Assembly: GCA_016256075.1 (NCBI GenBank)
Contig: SDVU01000184.1
Span: forward strand, 1-18,399
Length of the DNA: 18,399 nt
From: Dictyocoela muelleri
Taxonomy: Eukaryota; Microsporidia
Direction of reading: 5' to 3'
Below the pieces are notes generated by a model. That model ran no database searches, was not told the DNA's origin, and saw only the letters and a program-made list of their open reading frames with translations. The position numbers and the translations under genes are program-made. Positions 1-8,293 of the stretch are shown here, in pieces (position 1 is the first letter of the stretch; every line of letters starts with the position of its first letter).

Positions 1-152
1 TTAAATAATTATTTAATGCACATAATTTATAAATAACTAATTATTTTAAACTTTACAATTTATTTAAACAATTAAAACTACAAGGGGTTAAGGGATAAAA
101 ATATAGTTAAAAAAATATGGGGGAAATGGGGACTAAAAATGGTTGGAAATTA

Positions 153-500
153 CAGTCCTTTGCATTATTATATTCACTTCCTTGTATTATTATATTCACC
201 TTCTTGCATTAATATATTCACCTTCTTGCATTGTATATTCACCTTCTTGCATTATTATATTTACATCCTTGCAATATTATATTCACCTCTTTGCATTATT
301 GTATTCCCTTCTTGTATTTTTATATTCACCACCTTGGTTTATTATTTTTATTTTTCTGCATTTCTATTTTTTCCTACGTGCATTACAGTTCTTTTCTATA
401 GTCACCTAGTTGCATTATTATGGTCCCCTCGTTGCATTATTATAGTCCCTTCGCTGCATTATTATAGTCCCTTCGTTGCATTATAACAGTCCAATTACAG
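153..500 (+). repeat. Left array of 22-bp units in the foldback element
   Basis: About 15 tandem copies of a unit like TTGCATTATTATATTCACCT. Outer units carry TTCACC and inner units (about 385-490) carry AGTCCC followed by TTCG. The long reading frames here in two phases repeat the same peptide pattern (CIIIFTSLHYY) and simply translate the repeat. The inner units resemble the element's own tip, which suggests amplification of a terminal sequence. Confidence 0.8.
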
Positions 501-659
501 CTATTTTCGTAGTTATGACCAATTTTTTCAAGCTATTGACCTTTTTACCATGCTATAGACAAATTTGTTCAGACTTATAGACCCCCTTTTATAGAGCTTT
601 AGACAAATTTTGCGAGAGTTATAGATTATCTTCTAAAATTCGTCTAGATTAATTAATTT

Positions 660-1745
660 TTCATGTCTTATTCTTTTAACCCTTATTTTAATCCATATTT
701 TTCTACTCACTTTTTTAACCCTTATTTTTTTACCCTCGACTTTTAAACCTTATTTTTTCCATTATTTATTAACTTTTATTTTTTAACCCTTATACTAACC
801 CATCTTTAACCTCCATCTTTTAAACCCTAATTTTTTTTTCCATAATTTTAACACCTATTTTCAATCCTTAATTTTCACATAATTTTTTAACCCTATTTTT
901 TCCATAATTTTTTACTCCTATTTTTAAACATATTTTTTAACCATATTATTTATTCCGATTTTTACTCCTATTTATTAACCCTTATTTTTTTCCATAATTT
1001 TTTAAGCCCATTTTTTCCCAAAATTTTTAACCCCTATTTTTTTATAATTTTTAGCCCTATTTTAACCCCTATTTTTTTATAATTTTTAGCCCTATTTTAA
1101 CCCCTCTTTTTTTACTCCAAAAAAACCTCTATTTTTTACTCCTATTTTTTTACTCCTATTTTATACGTATTATTTTTTTTCCTTTTTTATTAACCCTTAT
1201 ATAATGACCTAGATCTTTACCCCTTATTTTTTACCTTCATTTTTATTTTTTTAAACCCTTATTAAAAAAAATAAGGTGTATAAAAAAGAAAAAAATAGTG
1301 GTTAAAAATATAGGTTTTAATAGGCGTTAAAATAGGGGTTAAATGATTATTAAAAAAAAATAGAGGTTAAAAAATTATGGAAAAAATAAGGTTAAAAATT
1401 TATATAAAGAAATAAGGGTTAACAAATAGAAGTTAAAATCAGAATAAATAATATGAATGAAAAAATAGGGGTAAAAATAGGGATAAAAAAATTATGGAAA
1501 AAATAGGGGTAAAAAATTATGGGGAAAAATAAGAATTGAAAAATAGGGTTAAAAAATAATAAAAAATGGGTTAAAATATGAAGGTTAAAAGATGGGTTAA
1601 TATAAGGTTTAAAAAAATAAAAGTTAAAAAATAATGGAAAAAATAAGTTTTAAAAGTCGAGGATAAAAAAAGGGTTAAAAAAAATAGTAGAAAAATATGG
1701 TTTGTAAAATAAGGTTTAAAAGAATAAGGGATGGAAAATTAATTA
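660..1745. repeat. Strand-asymmetric core of the foldback element
   Basis: The left part (660-1262) is almost free of G and consists of degenerate repeats of TAACCCTTATTTTT and CCATAATTTTTTA. The right part (1270-1745) is almost free of C and is its inverted copy. Landmarks such as 940-985 (ATTATTTATTCCGATTTT) and its counterpart around 1420-1455 show true colinear inverted homology, not just shared simple sequence. Confidence 0.7.
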
Positions 1746-1904
1746 ATCGAGGCGAATTTTAGCAGATAATCTATAACTATCGCAAAATTTGTCTAAAGCT
1801 CTATAAAAGGGGGTCTATAAGTCTGAACAAATTTGTCTATAGCATGGGAAAAAGGTCAATAGCTTCTAAAAAATGGGCCATAACTACTAAAACAGCTGTA
1901 ATTG

Positions 1905-2434
1905 GAGTGTTATAATGCAACGAAAGAACTATAATAATGCAACGAGGGGACTGTAATAATGCAACGAGGGGATTATAATAATTCAACGATGGGGCTATAG
2001 AAAATTAGTGTAATGCACGGAGGAAAAAATAATAATCCAAAGAGGTAAATATAAAAATGAAAGAAGGGGAATATAATAATGCAAGGAGGGGAATATAATA
2101 ATGCAATGAGGGCAATATAATAATACAAGAAGGAGATATAATAATGCAATGAGGTGAATATAATAATGCAAGGAGGTGAATATAATAATACAAGGAGGTG
2201 AATATATTAATGCAAGGAGGATAATATAATAATGTAAATACTGTAATAATGAGGCAAATTTTATGGAATATTTAAAAATATGGCAAAAGAATGTAAAACA
2301 CCGGCAAATGGTTCTATAAATTATCAAGACCTATAATGCAACGAAGGGACCATGAAAATGCAACTAAGGGGCTTTAATAATGCAGCGATGGACTGTAATA
2401 ATGCTACGAGTGGAGTATAATAATCAAAGGACTG
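1905..2434 (-). repeat. Right array of 22-bp units in the foldback element
   Basis: More than 20 inverted copies of the same 22-bp unit (AATGCAAGGAGGTGAATATA and variants). The order of variants mirrors the left array: inner units carry GGGACT-like sequence, middle units GGTGAAT. A further block of GGACT-type units (2333-2430) lies at the outer tip and has only a one-unit counterpart on the left, so this arm appears to have gained units. Confidence 0.75.
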
Positions 2435-2483
2435 TATACTTATATTTTCAGACAAGCGTCATAAAAATTTCATTATTATTTGA

Positions 2484-2567
2484 GTACACATATATGTGTA
2501 CATGTTGTTTTTTGAGTACACATATATGCGTACTTAGTGGTTTTTTTGGGTGCACATAAATGTGTAC
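2484..2567. repeat. Three spaced copies of an 18-bp palindrome
   Basis: GTACACATATATGTGTAC at 2484-2501 is a perfect palindrome. It recurs with one change at 2516-2533 and with more changes at 2550-2567, each followed by a T-rich spacer, giving a period of 32-34 bp. It lies between the foldback element and the 3' end of the protease gene. It could be a remnant tandem repeat, a dyad binding site or a transcription-end structure; the sequence alone does not decide. Confidence 0.6.
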
Positions 2568-2757
2568 TTAATCGTTTAAGGGTTAATATAAAAAATTAAC
2601 TCCTTTTTTTGATTTTATAGTGCGATTTATTATAAAAAAATGTCAATAAAGTGTAATTAAAACCATTTTTTAATGAATCACAGAGTTTAGAAAGCTATAT
2701 TTATATAATTTATAACTTCTTAATTAGGTAATAATATTTGAATATATTTTTTATCTT

Positions 2758-2763
2758 TTTATT
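2758..2763 (-). terminator. AATAAA signal overlapping the protease stop codon
   Basis: On the minus strand the stop codon TAA runs straight into TAAAA, forming AATAAA over the last stop base and the next bases. Polyadenylation-like signals at or next to the stop are common in compact microsporidian genes. No experimental support is available here. Confidence 0.4.
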
Positions 2764-3733
2764 AAATTCTTGAGTAAAACAGAATATATGCATCATCCCT
2801 ACACTCATTCTCACTAACCTTAACGACATTACTATCATCAAAACAATACCAATTTCTATTTCGTTCTGCATATGCTACATAATGACCACCCTTTAAAGTG
2901 CCCATATGACAAATATATCCAATAAGTCTATAAGACAAATTCATAATCTTAAGCTTTTTAGAAAACTGTACACCTCTCGTATCTTTACTTCTAACGCCCC
3001 AGAATCTTTTCAATTGAATTATCAACACCTCAGGAAGCGTATGTAACTCAAATGAACGAACTGCCTCAGTCATAATTTTACAATTATCACAAGTCAGGCG
3101 GTCACCTAATTTTTCACTTTTAAAAAATTCCTCTAACGACTCTTCAAGATCAGAATTGACGTTGAGAATCAGCGATGCAAAACTTTCAAATTGACTTTTC
3201 ACATTTCTACAAGATAGGCATGTTAAAGTTATGTTCATCATTCCATAGAAAATACGAATAATTATATTTTTGGTTACCAGTTTTTCATACGAATCTAAAT
3301 CAGTCAGAGACGATGAATTTGTGTCACCCAATTCAGTGCAAAGTATATCAAGAAAAAAGAATAAAAATTCATGAGTGTCTTGTTCGTTACCATCGAAAAG
3401 TCGAGTTTTAGGTCGAAGAATTGAAATTAATTCTGTAGGATCAATGGGAGAGGAGATAGATGTATTGTTATTATGATTAATATTGTTTGGGTTATTGTTA
3501 ATATGATTATTGTTGTTATCCTCGTTAGTAATCTCATTTGGTACGAATTTTTGTAAAAAATTGCAAAAAGCAATGCTGACCGGCTGGGATGGTAAAAATT
3601 TTGTATTGAGATAAAAATAATTCAATTGTGGTATTCCCAAGAGACATTGCATTGCCGAATTGAAAAAACAATCGTTTCTTTTGTTTCTTAGGCCACGTGG
3701 TTGAATATGTATCCTCAATGCTTGCCTGACCAT
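2762..3733 (-). CDS. Ubiquitin-specific protease (USP/UBP, peptidase family C19)
   Basis: A 323-residue cysteine protease predicted to remove ubiquitin from proteins. The Cys box (residues 14-31) holds the oxyanion Asn17 and the nucleophile Cys22 in NDCFFNS; family members usually have NTCF, so Asp21 is unusual. The QDTHEF box is at 119-124, and LPEVLIIQLKRF at 233-244 is typical of the fold. The His box GGHYVAY gives His284, and WYCFDD gives Asp299, with the same spacing as in human USP7. Cys172/Cys175 and Cys215/Cys218 form two CxxC pairs as in the USP zinc-binding fingers. An Asn-rich insert occupies about 71-90, typical of AT-rich genomes. The enzyme is minimal in length, with no extra domain, signal peptide or membrane segment, so it is probably nuclear or cytosolic. 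The start is supported by a C-rich motif directly upstream. It looks intact. Which UBP orthologue it is cannot be told here. Confidence 0.93.
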   Translation of the reverse strand: MVRQALRIHIQPRGLRNKRNDCFFNSAMQCLLGIPQLNYFYLNTKFLPSQPVSIAFCNFLQKFVPNEITNEDNNNNHINNNPNNINHNNNTSISSPIDPTELISILRPKTRLFDGNEQDTHEFLFFFLDILCTELGDTNSSSLTDLDSYEKLVTKNIIIRIFYGMMNITLTCLSCRNVKSQFESFASLILNVNSDLEESLEEFFKSEKLGDRLTCDNCKIMTEAVRSFELHTLPEVLIIQLKRFWGVRSKDTRGVQFSKKLKIMNLSYRLIGYICHMGTLKGGHYVAYAERNRNWYCFDDSNVVKVSENECRDDAYILFYSRI

Positions 3734-3747
3734 AGGGGTAGGGATGG
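3734..3747 (-). promoter_or_regulatory. C-rich motif abutting the protease start codon
   Basis: On the minus strand the bases just before ATG read CCATCCCTACCCCT. Microsporidian genes often carry a CCC-type signal within about 15 bases of the start, linked to very short 5' untranslated regions. In an otherwise AT-only intergenic stretch this C-run stands out and supports the chosen start. Confidence 0.6.
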
Positions 3748-3870
3748 AAAGGCGAATTAAATTAAGAATATTAAAACAGTATTATTGAGTTTTAAATTTA
3801 ATATTTTGTTTTAAATTAATTTTAAATTGACTTTAATTTGGAATTTAACATTAAAATCCTGTTTTAAGCT

Positions 3871-3960
3871 AATTTTTATAAAATTACCTTAATTTTTTAT
3901 AAAATTACCTTATTTTTTTATAAAATTACCTTATTTTTTTATAAAATTGCCTTATTTTTT
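3871..3960. repeat. Four tandem copies of a 20-22 bp AT-rich unit
   Basis: ATTTTTTATAAAATTACCTT is repeated four times, the last copy with GCC for ACC. It sits in the 531-bp space between the two divergent host genes. The rest of that space (3748-4264) is AT-rich, with a short run of AAACCTGAAA-like repeats near 4100-4133, and shows no gene. Confidence 0.8.
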
Positions 3961-4264
3961 AATTAAAAATAATCATATAACTTAAAAATGCAGGTACGTT
4001 AATTTTGATTATTACTTTGTTAGGATAATACAGACAAGAACACCATTTCATAAATATTATTTTCAAGATAAAAATTATACTAAAAAAAAGAAGGTTCTAA
4101 AAACCTGAAACATGAAACCTAAAACCTGAAAAATCTTACAAATTTTTTCTATCTGTCAGTATATGAAAGTTTGAAATAATTTTTTTCTTACTAACAAATA
4201 AAAGTCAGCAATCTCTGACAAGGTTTGATATTAAAATATTTAAGAAAAAACGAAAAAGACTGTT

Positions 4265-4726
4265 ATGTTATTTACCTTGAGCATATTTGTTGTAGGCATT
4301 TTATCCTGTTCTTCAAAGTATGTTGTCAGGCTGAAAAACGAAGACCGTAAGATGGCTAGTAAGAATCCGGACGATACTGAAGTTTTCCAAGAAGCAGAAA
4401 CTTATCATCTTAAGCCGGTTGAGACTGTTACTATTTTTGCATCACCCGGTTTAGTAAAGAAACATGATATGTATATACCATCTCCTGTGTCTAAGTTGTT
4501 CAACTCATTGTTTTCAAGTACTGCTTCTAATAAGGAAGGTGAGGATAAATATGTTTTTATGAAGGGTGACATTGCACAACATATTAAGGATGATCCTGAA
4601 GAAGGAGAGGAAGAAGAGCAAGTTAAAGAGAAAGAGCTGAAGAAGGTTGAGGAAGAGGAAAAAGAAAAAAAAGAAAAGGAGGATAAAGAAGATAAAGAGG
4701 ATAAAGAGGATGTTGAAGAAAAGTAA
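4265..4726 (+). CDS. Small secreted-type protein with Lys/Glu-rich tail (unknown function)
   Basis: A 153-residue protein I do not recognise. Residues 1-16 (MLFTLSIFVVGILSCS) form a good signal peptide with a likely cut after about residue 15-17, so it should enter the secretory pathway. Residues 18-108 are a mixed, plausible folded region with no membrane segment and no motif I can name. Residues 109-153 are almost only Glu, Lys and Asp, ending in four KED repeats encoded by 9-bp tandem codons, a sequence prone to length change. The coding stretch is visibly richer in G and C than its surroundings, which argues for a real gene. There is no C-rich start motif; an AT-rich tract precedes ATG. 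Microsporidia secrete many lineage-specific proteins to the spore wall, polar tube or host cell; which of these applies here is unknown. The open antisense frame is a shadow of the acidic tail. Confidence 0.7.
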   Translation: MLFTLSIFVVGILSCSSKYVVRLKNEDRKMASKNPDDTEVFQEAETYHLKPVETVTIFASPGLVKKHDMYIPSPVSKLFNSLFSSTASNKEGEDKYVFMKGDIAQHIKDDPEEGEEEEQVKEKELKKVEEEEKEKKEKEDKEDKEDKEDVEEK

Positions 4727-4739
4727 TAATGAGTATTCA

Positions 4740-5390
4740 TTAAATATTTAAATGTTTTATAACGATTATTTTAATAAGCAATCACTTTTTAAGATTTTTT
4801 TCAAGTTATTTACTACATTTTTTTGAGTTTTTTTATTATTTAAGGTTAATATTAAAAGTTATATTAATATTAACAATATCTATAATTACCGACCCGTCGA
4901 ATTGTTTCTACACTGTTTTTATACCTTTAGTTCATAATGTCTAAGTGACACGACACTCATAAGTTATCCAAAGTCTAGGCTGGTGTAAGGTTTTCGTTTG
5001 AATAATGACACATCCAGATAGAGTAATTGAGGGTATGTTTTTTTTAAGTTTCGGGGCTTGACGAGATCCGTCGTCACAACAACCCAAGCATCTTTAAAAA
5101 TCTCTTTTTACCACTTTGTCATATTAGGCCAAGTCTTAATCAGATATAGTGCCATTGAACAATTTTAAATTACAAATTTGCTTTTAATCTAAATAAAATT
5201 TACCGAGCATTATAAAAGTAAGTTTAAAAAATAGAACATATATATGAAATTTTGTATTCAAGATTGTTAAATACTGAGATATCGGAGATAAAAATTTTAA
5301 ATATTAACACCTAATTTTTTTGTCATCTAACATAGGGATATTTTTTAAAATCTTCAATGTTGCCTTTTTGTCGAATATGACATTTTTATC
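4740..5390. other. Intergenic stretch, no gene recognised
   Basis: AT-rich sequence between the secreted-protein gene and the MULE. The segment about 4885-5150 has a more balanced composition (for example CCGACCCGTCG at 4890) and may be an old remnant. No reading frame, tRNA fold or inverted repeat could be supported. Confidence 0.4.
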
Positions 5391-5553
5391 GGAGGGACCA
5401 AGTGCTCAGTGTCCCAACCGCTTACTGTCCCTACTGATCACTGTTATAACCGCTCACTGTCCTAACCGCTCACTGTCCCAACCGCTCACTGTCTCAACCG
5501 CTCACTTTCTCAATCTCATACCCAAATAATTGGAAACTTTTAACCCTTAAAAT
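5391..5553 (+). repeat. MULE left terminal inverted repeat made of 16-bp tandem units
   Basis: About eight consecutive 16-bp units, best form CAACCGCTCACTGTCC, run from 5400 to 5527, bounded outside by GGAGGGACC and inside by TAACCCTTAAAAT. The right end (9379-9551) contains the complementary units and the same inner boundary. The open frame here (repeated CPNR/LLS/TAHC) only reads the repeat. Confidence 0.8.
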
Positions 5554-5685
5554 GACAGCAATTATATGGATGAGTGGTAAAAATATTTAAGACTTTCTAT
5601 AATAAATGGATACCTTTTTTATTTCAAAAAAAGCTATGGTGAAAATAGAAGTCTTTGTTACTGAGGTTGCTCAGTAAAAAGGTTA

Positions 5686-6187
5686 ATGCCTATGTACACT
5701 TTGTTGAAGATTTATTTTTTTTTAAATAAAGAATACGATCATTCGACGGATGAAAAAAAAATCAAGATGTTGTTTGAGGATCAACCTAGACTTATTTTAA
5801 AAGAAAAGACTTTCCTATCCGATAAAACGCATATGGTAACGCAGCCAATGTTCTTGATACGGCATATAGCTACAGTAGCATTCATTTAAGACACTTCCCT
5901 ACATTCTCGTCTTGCAAAAGTATTATCTATAGAATTAAAAGGTATTACTACACATCTTCTCATTTAGATCTATTCTCTGACCTTGATTATCCAAAATTTC
6001 TTCTCCCAGATGGTAGAAACATCTTGTTTTACGATAACTATACTGATGATTCCGTGGTTTACTGTGTGATAAGAGATTTATTGCCAACTTTTGTTCCCTC
6101 GAAAATTCCAAGATATCCATGGATGGAACTTTTAAATCAGTACCGAGCGAGTTAACAAACTGTATATCTTACCATGGAGTCCCAGTA
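5686..6187 (+). pseudogene. MULE transposase, N-terminal part (broken)
   Basis: Spread over shifting plus-strand frames, this part matches the layout of MULE transposases. First comes a weakly conserved N-terminal stretch (5686-5889). Next is CKSIIYRIKRYY followed by LPDGRNILFYDNYTDD (5911-6045), the segment that usually precedes the catalytic core. Last is MDGTFKSVPSELT with ISYHGV (about 6119-6180), the DGTFK signature that holds the first catalytic Asp. At least two frame changes lie between these blocks, so it cannot make protein as it stands. Right after the DGTFK block the sequence runs into the 1.3 kb insert; the transposase resumes near 7525. Confidence 0.75.
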
Positions 6188-6793
6188 CGCCCGATTCATA
6201 ATTCGCCTAAAAAATAAAAAATTTTATACTCATAAAAATATAATGATTTCATTTTTAATTTTAAAATAGATATAAAAAAATAAATAATATTATTTTTACA
6301 ATTTAACTATTTAATAACCTTTAATCGAGATACTTGATATTTTTTATTTTAAAGTCGATATTTAATGGCCACAAAATTTAAACTATGAAGATTAAGCGTT
6401 TATAAAAACATTTGTAGGATAAATATTAAATAAATTATAAAATTTTGAATTTAATAAAGTTCACAAAGCCCCATAAGATATCTATTTGGGATGCTTTATT
6501 ATATTAAAAGTTAACAACTATTAAAAAGTTTTTTCTTTATTTACATAGAGTTTTCCGACTCTTTAAGTACATTTACAGTGGCATTTGTACCTTCTTGGTA
6601 TTCCTTTAACTTTTAAATATAACACCTTGGAATCGTTATTTTATTTTTCTCACACGGGATCTAAAAGTAATTAGGTGTTTTTTTATCTATATAACATGTT
6701 GACAACATACATAGCTGCCTACCCGGAGAGTTGTGTTCTACCATGGTCTGTGTCCTTTGGTTCTTGGCGTTCCAATAATACGTCACTTCCTAA

Positions 6794-7274
6794 GGCTAAC
6801 CGGAAAAATGCCGAAAAAAATTATAAAATTTAAATAATAAAAATTAAATTAGAATAAATTAAATTAATAGTAAATTAAATTAATAATAAATTAACTTAAC
6901 AATAAGTTAAAATATAAATAAATTAATTTAATTCAACTTATTATAAATTTAACTTATTATTAATTTAACTTATTATTAATTTAATTTATTATTAATTTAA
7001 TTTATTATTAATTTAATTAATTTAATTCAACTTATTATAAGTTTAATTTATATTAATTTAACTTATATTAATTTAACTTATATTAATTTAACTTATTTTT
7101 AATTAATTTTTATTAATTTAATTAATTTAATTCAACTTATTATAAGTTTATCTTATGTTAAGTTTAAATTATTATTAATTTAATTTATTCTAATTTAATT
7201 TTTTATTATTTAAATTTTTTAATTTTTTTCGGCATTTTTCTTGTTTTTCATTTTCGGCATTTTTCCGGTTAGCC
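6794..7274. mobile_element. 481-bp foldback MITE
   Basis: Perfect 24-bp inverted ends: GGCTAACCGGAAAAATGCCG plus AAAA at 6794-6817, and the exact complement at 7251-7274. The arms continue inward as A/T-only sequence (repeats of TTATTAATTTAACT) that is itself close to self-complementary around a centre near 7034. An extra partial copy of the end (TTTTTCGGCATTTTTC) lies just inside the right tip at about 7225-7240. It has no coding capacity. The target duplication is not clear. Confidence 0.8.
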
Positions 7275-7293
7275 ATAATTATATAGTTTAGAT

Positions 7294-7399
7294 GCTTAAT
7301 GTCATTCCCTCATTTATTATTAAAGAGTGACGTAAGCGGGATTCTAACCACGATACTTAAATTTTACATTAAAGAGTGTTAACCACTGAGCTATCTGGC
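7294..7399 (-). mobile_element. tRNA-derived SINE-like repeat, copy A
   Basis: On the minus strand it begins GCCAGATAGCTCAGTGGTTA, with a pol III A box (TAGCTCAGTGG, complement of 7383-7393) and a B box with one change (GGTTAGAATCC, complement of 7339-7349). It continues past the tRNA-like part into a tail ending GAGGGAATGACATTAAGC. The same whole sequence, head and tail, occurs at 18286-18391, so this is a dispersed repeat. The arms do not form a cloverleaf: there is no 3' acceptor partner and the T stem is mismatched. Confidence 0.65.
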
Positions 7400-7519
7400 T
7401 GGTGTATTTTTTATCAGGGATTTTTTAATTTTTTATACGAATTGAGAATCGGGCGAATTGATAATTATGTGAATCGCGAATCGGGCGAATTAGGTATAAC
7501 CATATTTTACACGAGTTTT

Positions 7520-8286
7520 AATAAACAATGTTTTCATTTAATGTATTGTTTCTGAGTGAAAAAACAGAGAAAACGTGAACACTATTATTTAGAAGAATAG
7601 TTAAAACCTTGATCCTAGAGTTGTTTCTTTTAACCAAAAATCACGCAAATCGATTTCGAGCTCGCAGATTTAATGCTATTCAAAATGTGTTATCTTAAAC
7701 TTCAATAAAAGAGTGTTTTTATCATTTGGGAGGCAATATGGAGAAAACTAGTTGATACGGAATTGAAAACATTGTTAAATAGAGATGAAATATTTAAAGT
7801 CTGTTCAGATGATCACGAATTTGTCTTAATTACTTCCACAAAAATCGATAATGGTTGGCTTTTTATAAAAGAGTCGTTTCGAAATCCAACATAACAAATA
7901 TCTTTACTTGTAACCTATGTTGAGAATGTCTAGAATATAGGAGCCAGAGCTTTATTTTCCAGGAAATTTTTGTCACAATCGGGTGTTTTCACTGGCCGAA
8001 ATAACAATTATGCCGATGGCCTTCATTTTGCAATTAATACCCTGATCACTAGAGCTCACCCCAATTTTTATGAAGTTCTTATAATAATAAAACGGATGCG
8101 GCTATTTAATTCTATTGAGTATCTTCGACTCATAGATAGTTGAGGAAATAAGAGTAGAAAAAGAATATATGCTAGACAAGATCAGAAGATAGCAGAATCT
8201 CTATATTCGTTTAATAGAAACTTAAAAGTGCTTACTCAGTTACTAGCCGTCCTATCTAATTCAATCAAATTAAATATTAAAAATTT
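7520..8286 (+). pseudogene. MULE transposase, C-terminal part (broken)
   Basis: Plus-strand frames continue the MULE transposase after the insert. FSFNVLFLSEKTEKT (about 7530-7575) matches the segment that follows DGTFK in the family. Then RRFNAIQNVL and ECFYHLGGN (to about 7740) match the block around the second catalytic region, where a C-F-H pattern is usual. After a less clear stretch, VENV and NIGARALFSRKF lead to GRNNNYADGLHFAINTLI and HPNFYEVL (about 7998-8090). This corresponds to the family's RTNN-VEG-H...HP-W block, with Asp in place of the usual third catalytic Glu. Stops and frame changes break it throughout. The C-terminal end runs out just before Merlin 1 at 8287. Confidence 0.75.
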
Positions 8287-8293
8287 TAGTCTC

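Larger units (their letters stand above)
153..2434. mobile_element. Giant foldback element with CAGTCC tips and TA target duplication
   Basis: The left tip reads TACAGTCCTTTG at 151-162 and the right tip CAAAGGACTGTA at 2425-2436, so the element is 153-2434 flanked by TA on each side, as in Tc1/mariner/pogo elements. The two halves are inverted copies of each other, colinear for about 1.1 kb per arm. For example 579-615 pairs almost perfectly with 1780-1816, and the pairing continues through the low-complexity core to a turn near 1262-1275. The outer parts of both arms are 22-bp tandem arrays; the inner parts are loose repeats of TAACCCTTATTTTT (left) or its complement (right). No transposase or other believable protein is encoded. 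It is most simply a non-autonomous foldback transposon moved by a transposase supplied elsewhere; pogo is the best candidate in this window. The arms differ in length, so they have diverged or the arrays have expanded. Confidence 0.8.
6188..7487. mobile_element. 1.3 kb non-coding element inserted in the MULE transposase
   Basis: The ends are inverted: CGCCCGATTCATAATTCGCC at 6188-6207 against GAATCGGGCG at both 7446-7455 and 7478-7487, with the similarity continuing into an AAAAAAT tract. The right end carries the terminal motif twice. MULE coding sequence stops on its left and restarts on its right, so it is an insertion. It has no transposase. The stretch 6220-6793 is AT-rich sequence in which I see no gene. 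Inside it lie a foldback MITE and a tRNA-derived sequence. Confidence 0.6.

Noticed and set aside
139-486. Overlapping long frames (also 143-409, 1995-2327, 2005-2193) with repeated Tyr/Leu/Ile-rich peptides
   Set aside because: They translate the 22-bp tandem array in two phases. A 22-bp unit cycles through all frames, so open frames here reflect the lack of stops in the unit and not a gene.
660-1745. Telomere-like repeats (TAACCCT-type)
   Set aside because: Units are irregular, occur in both orientations around a turn, and are enclosed by transposon tips with a TA duplication, so this is an internal part of the foldback element.
153-2434. CRISPR array
   Set aside because: Units are contiguous with no unique spacers and are mirrored across a turn; the setting is eukaryotic.
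4405-4740. Antisense 111-codon Ser-rich frame
   Set aside because: It is the reverse of the Lys/Glu codons of the plus-strand gene and has no support of its own.
5320-5529. 69-codon frame with repeated CPNR/SLS motifs, and its counterpart at 9399-9587
   Set aside because: Both read through the tandem units of the MULE ends.
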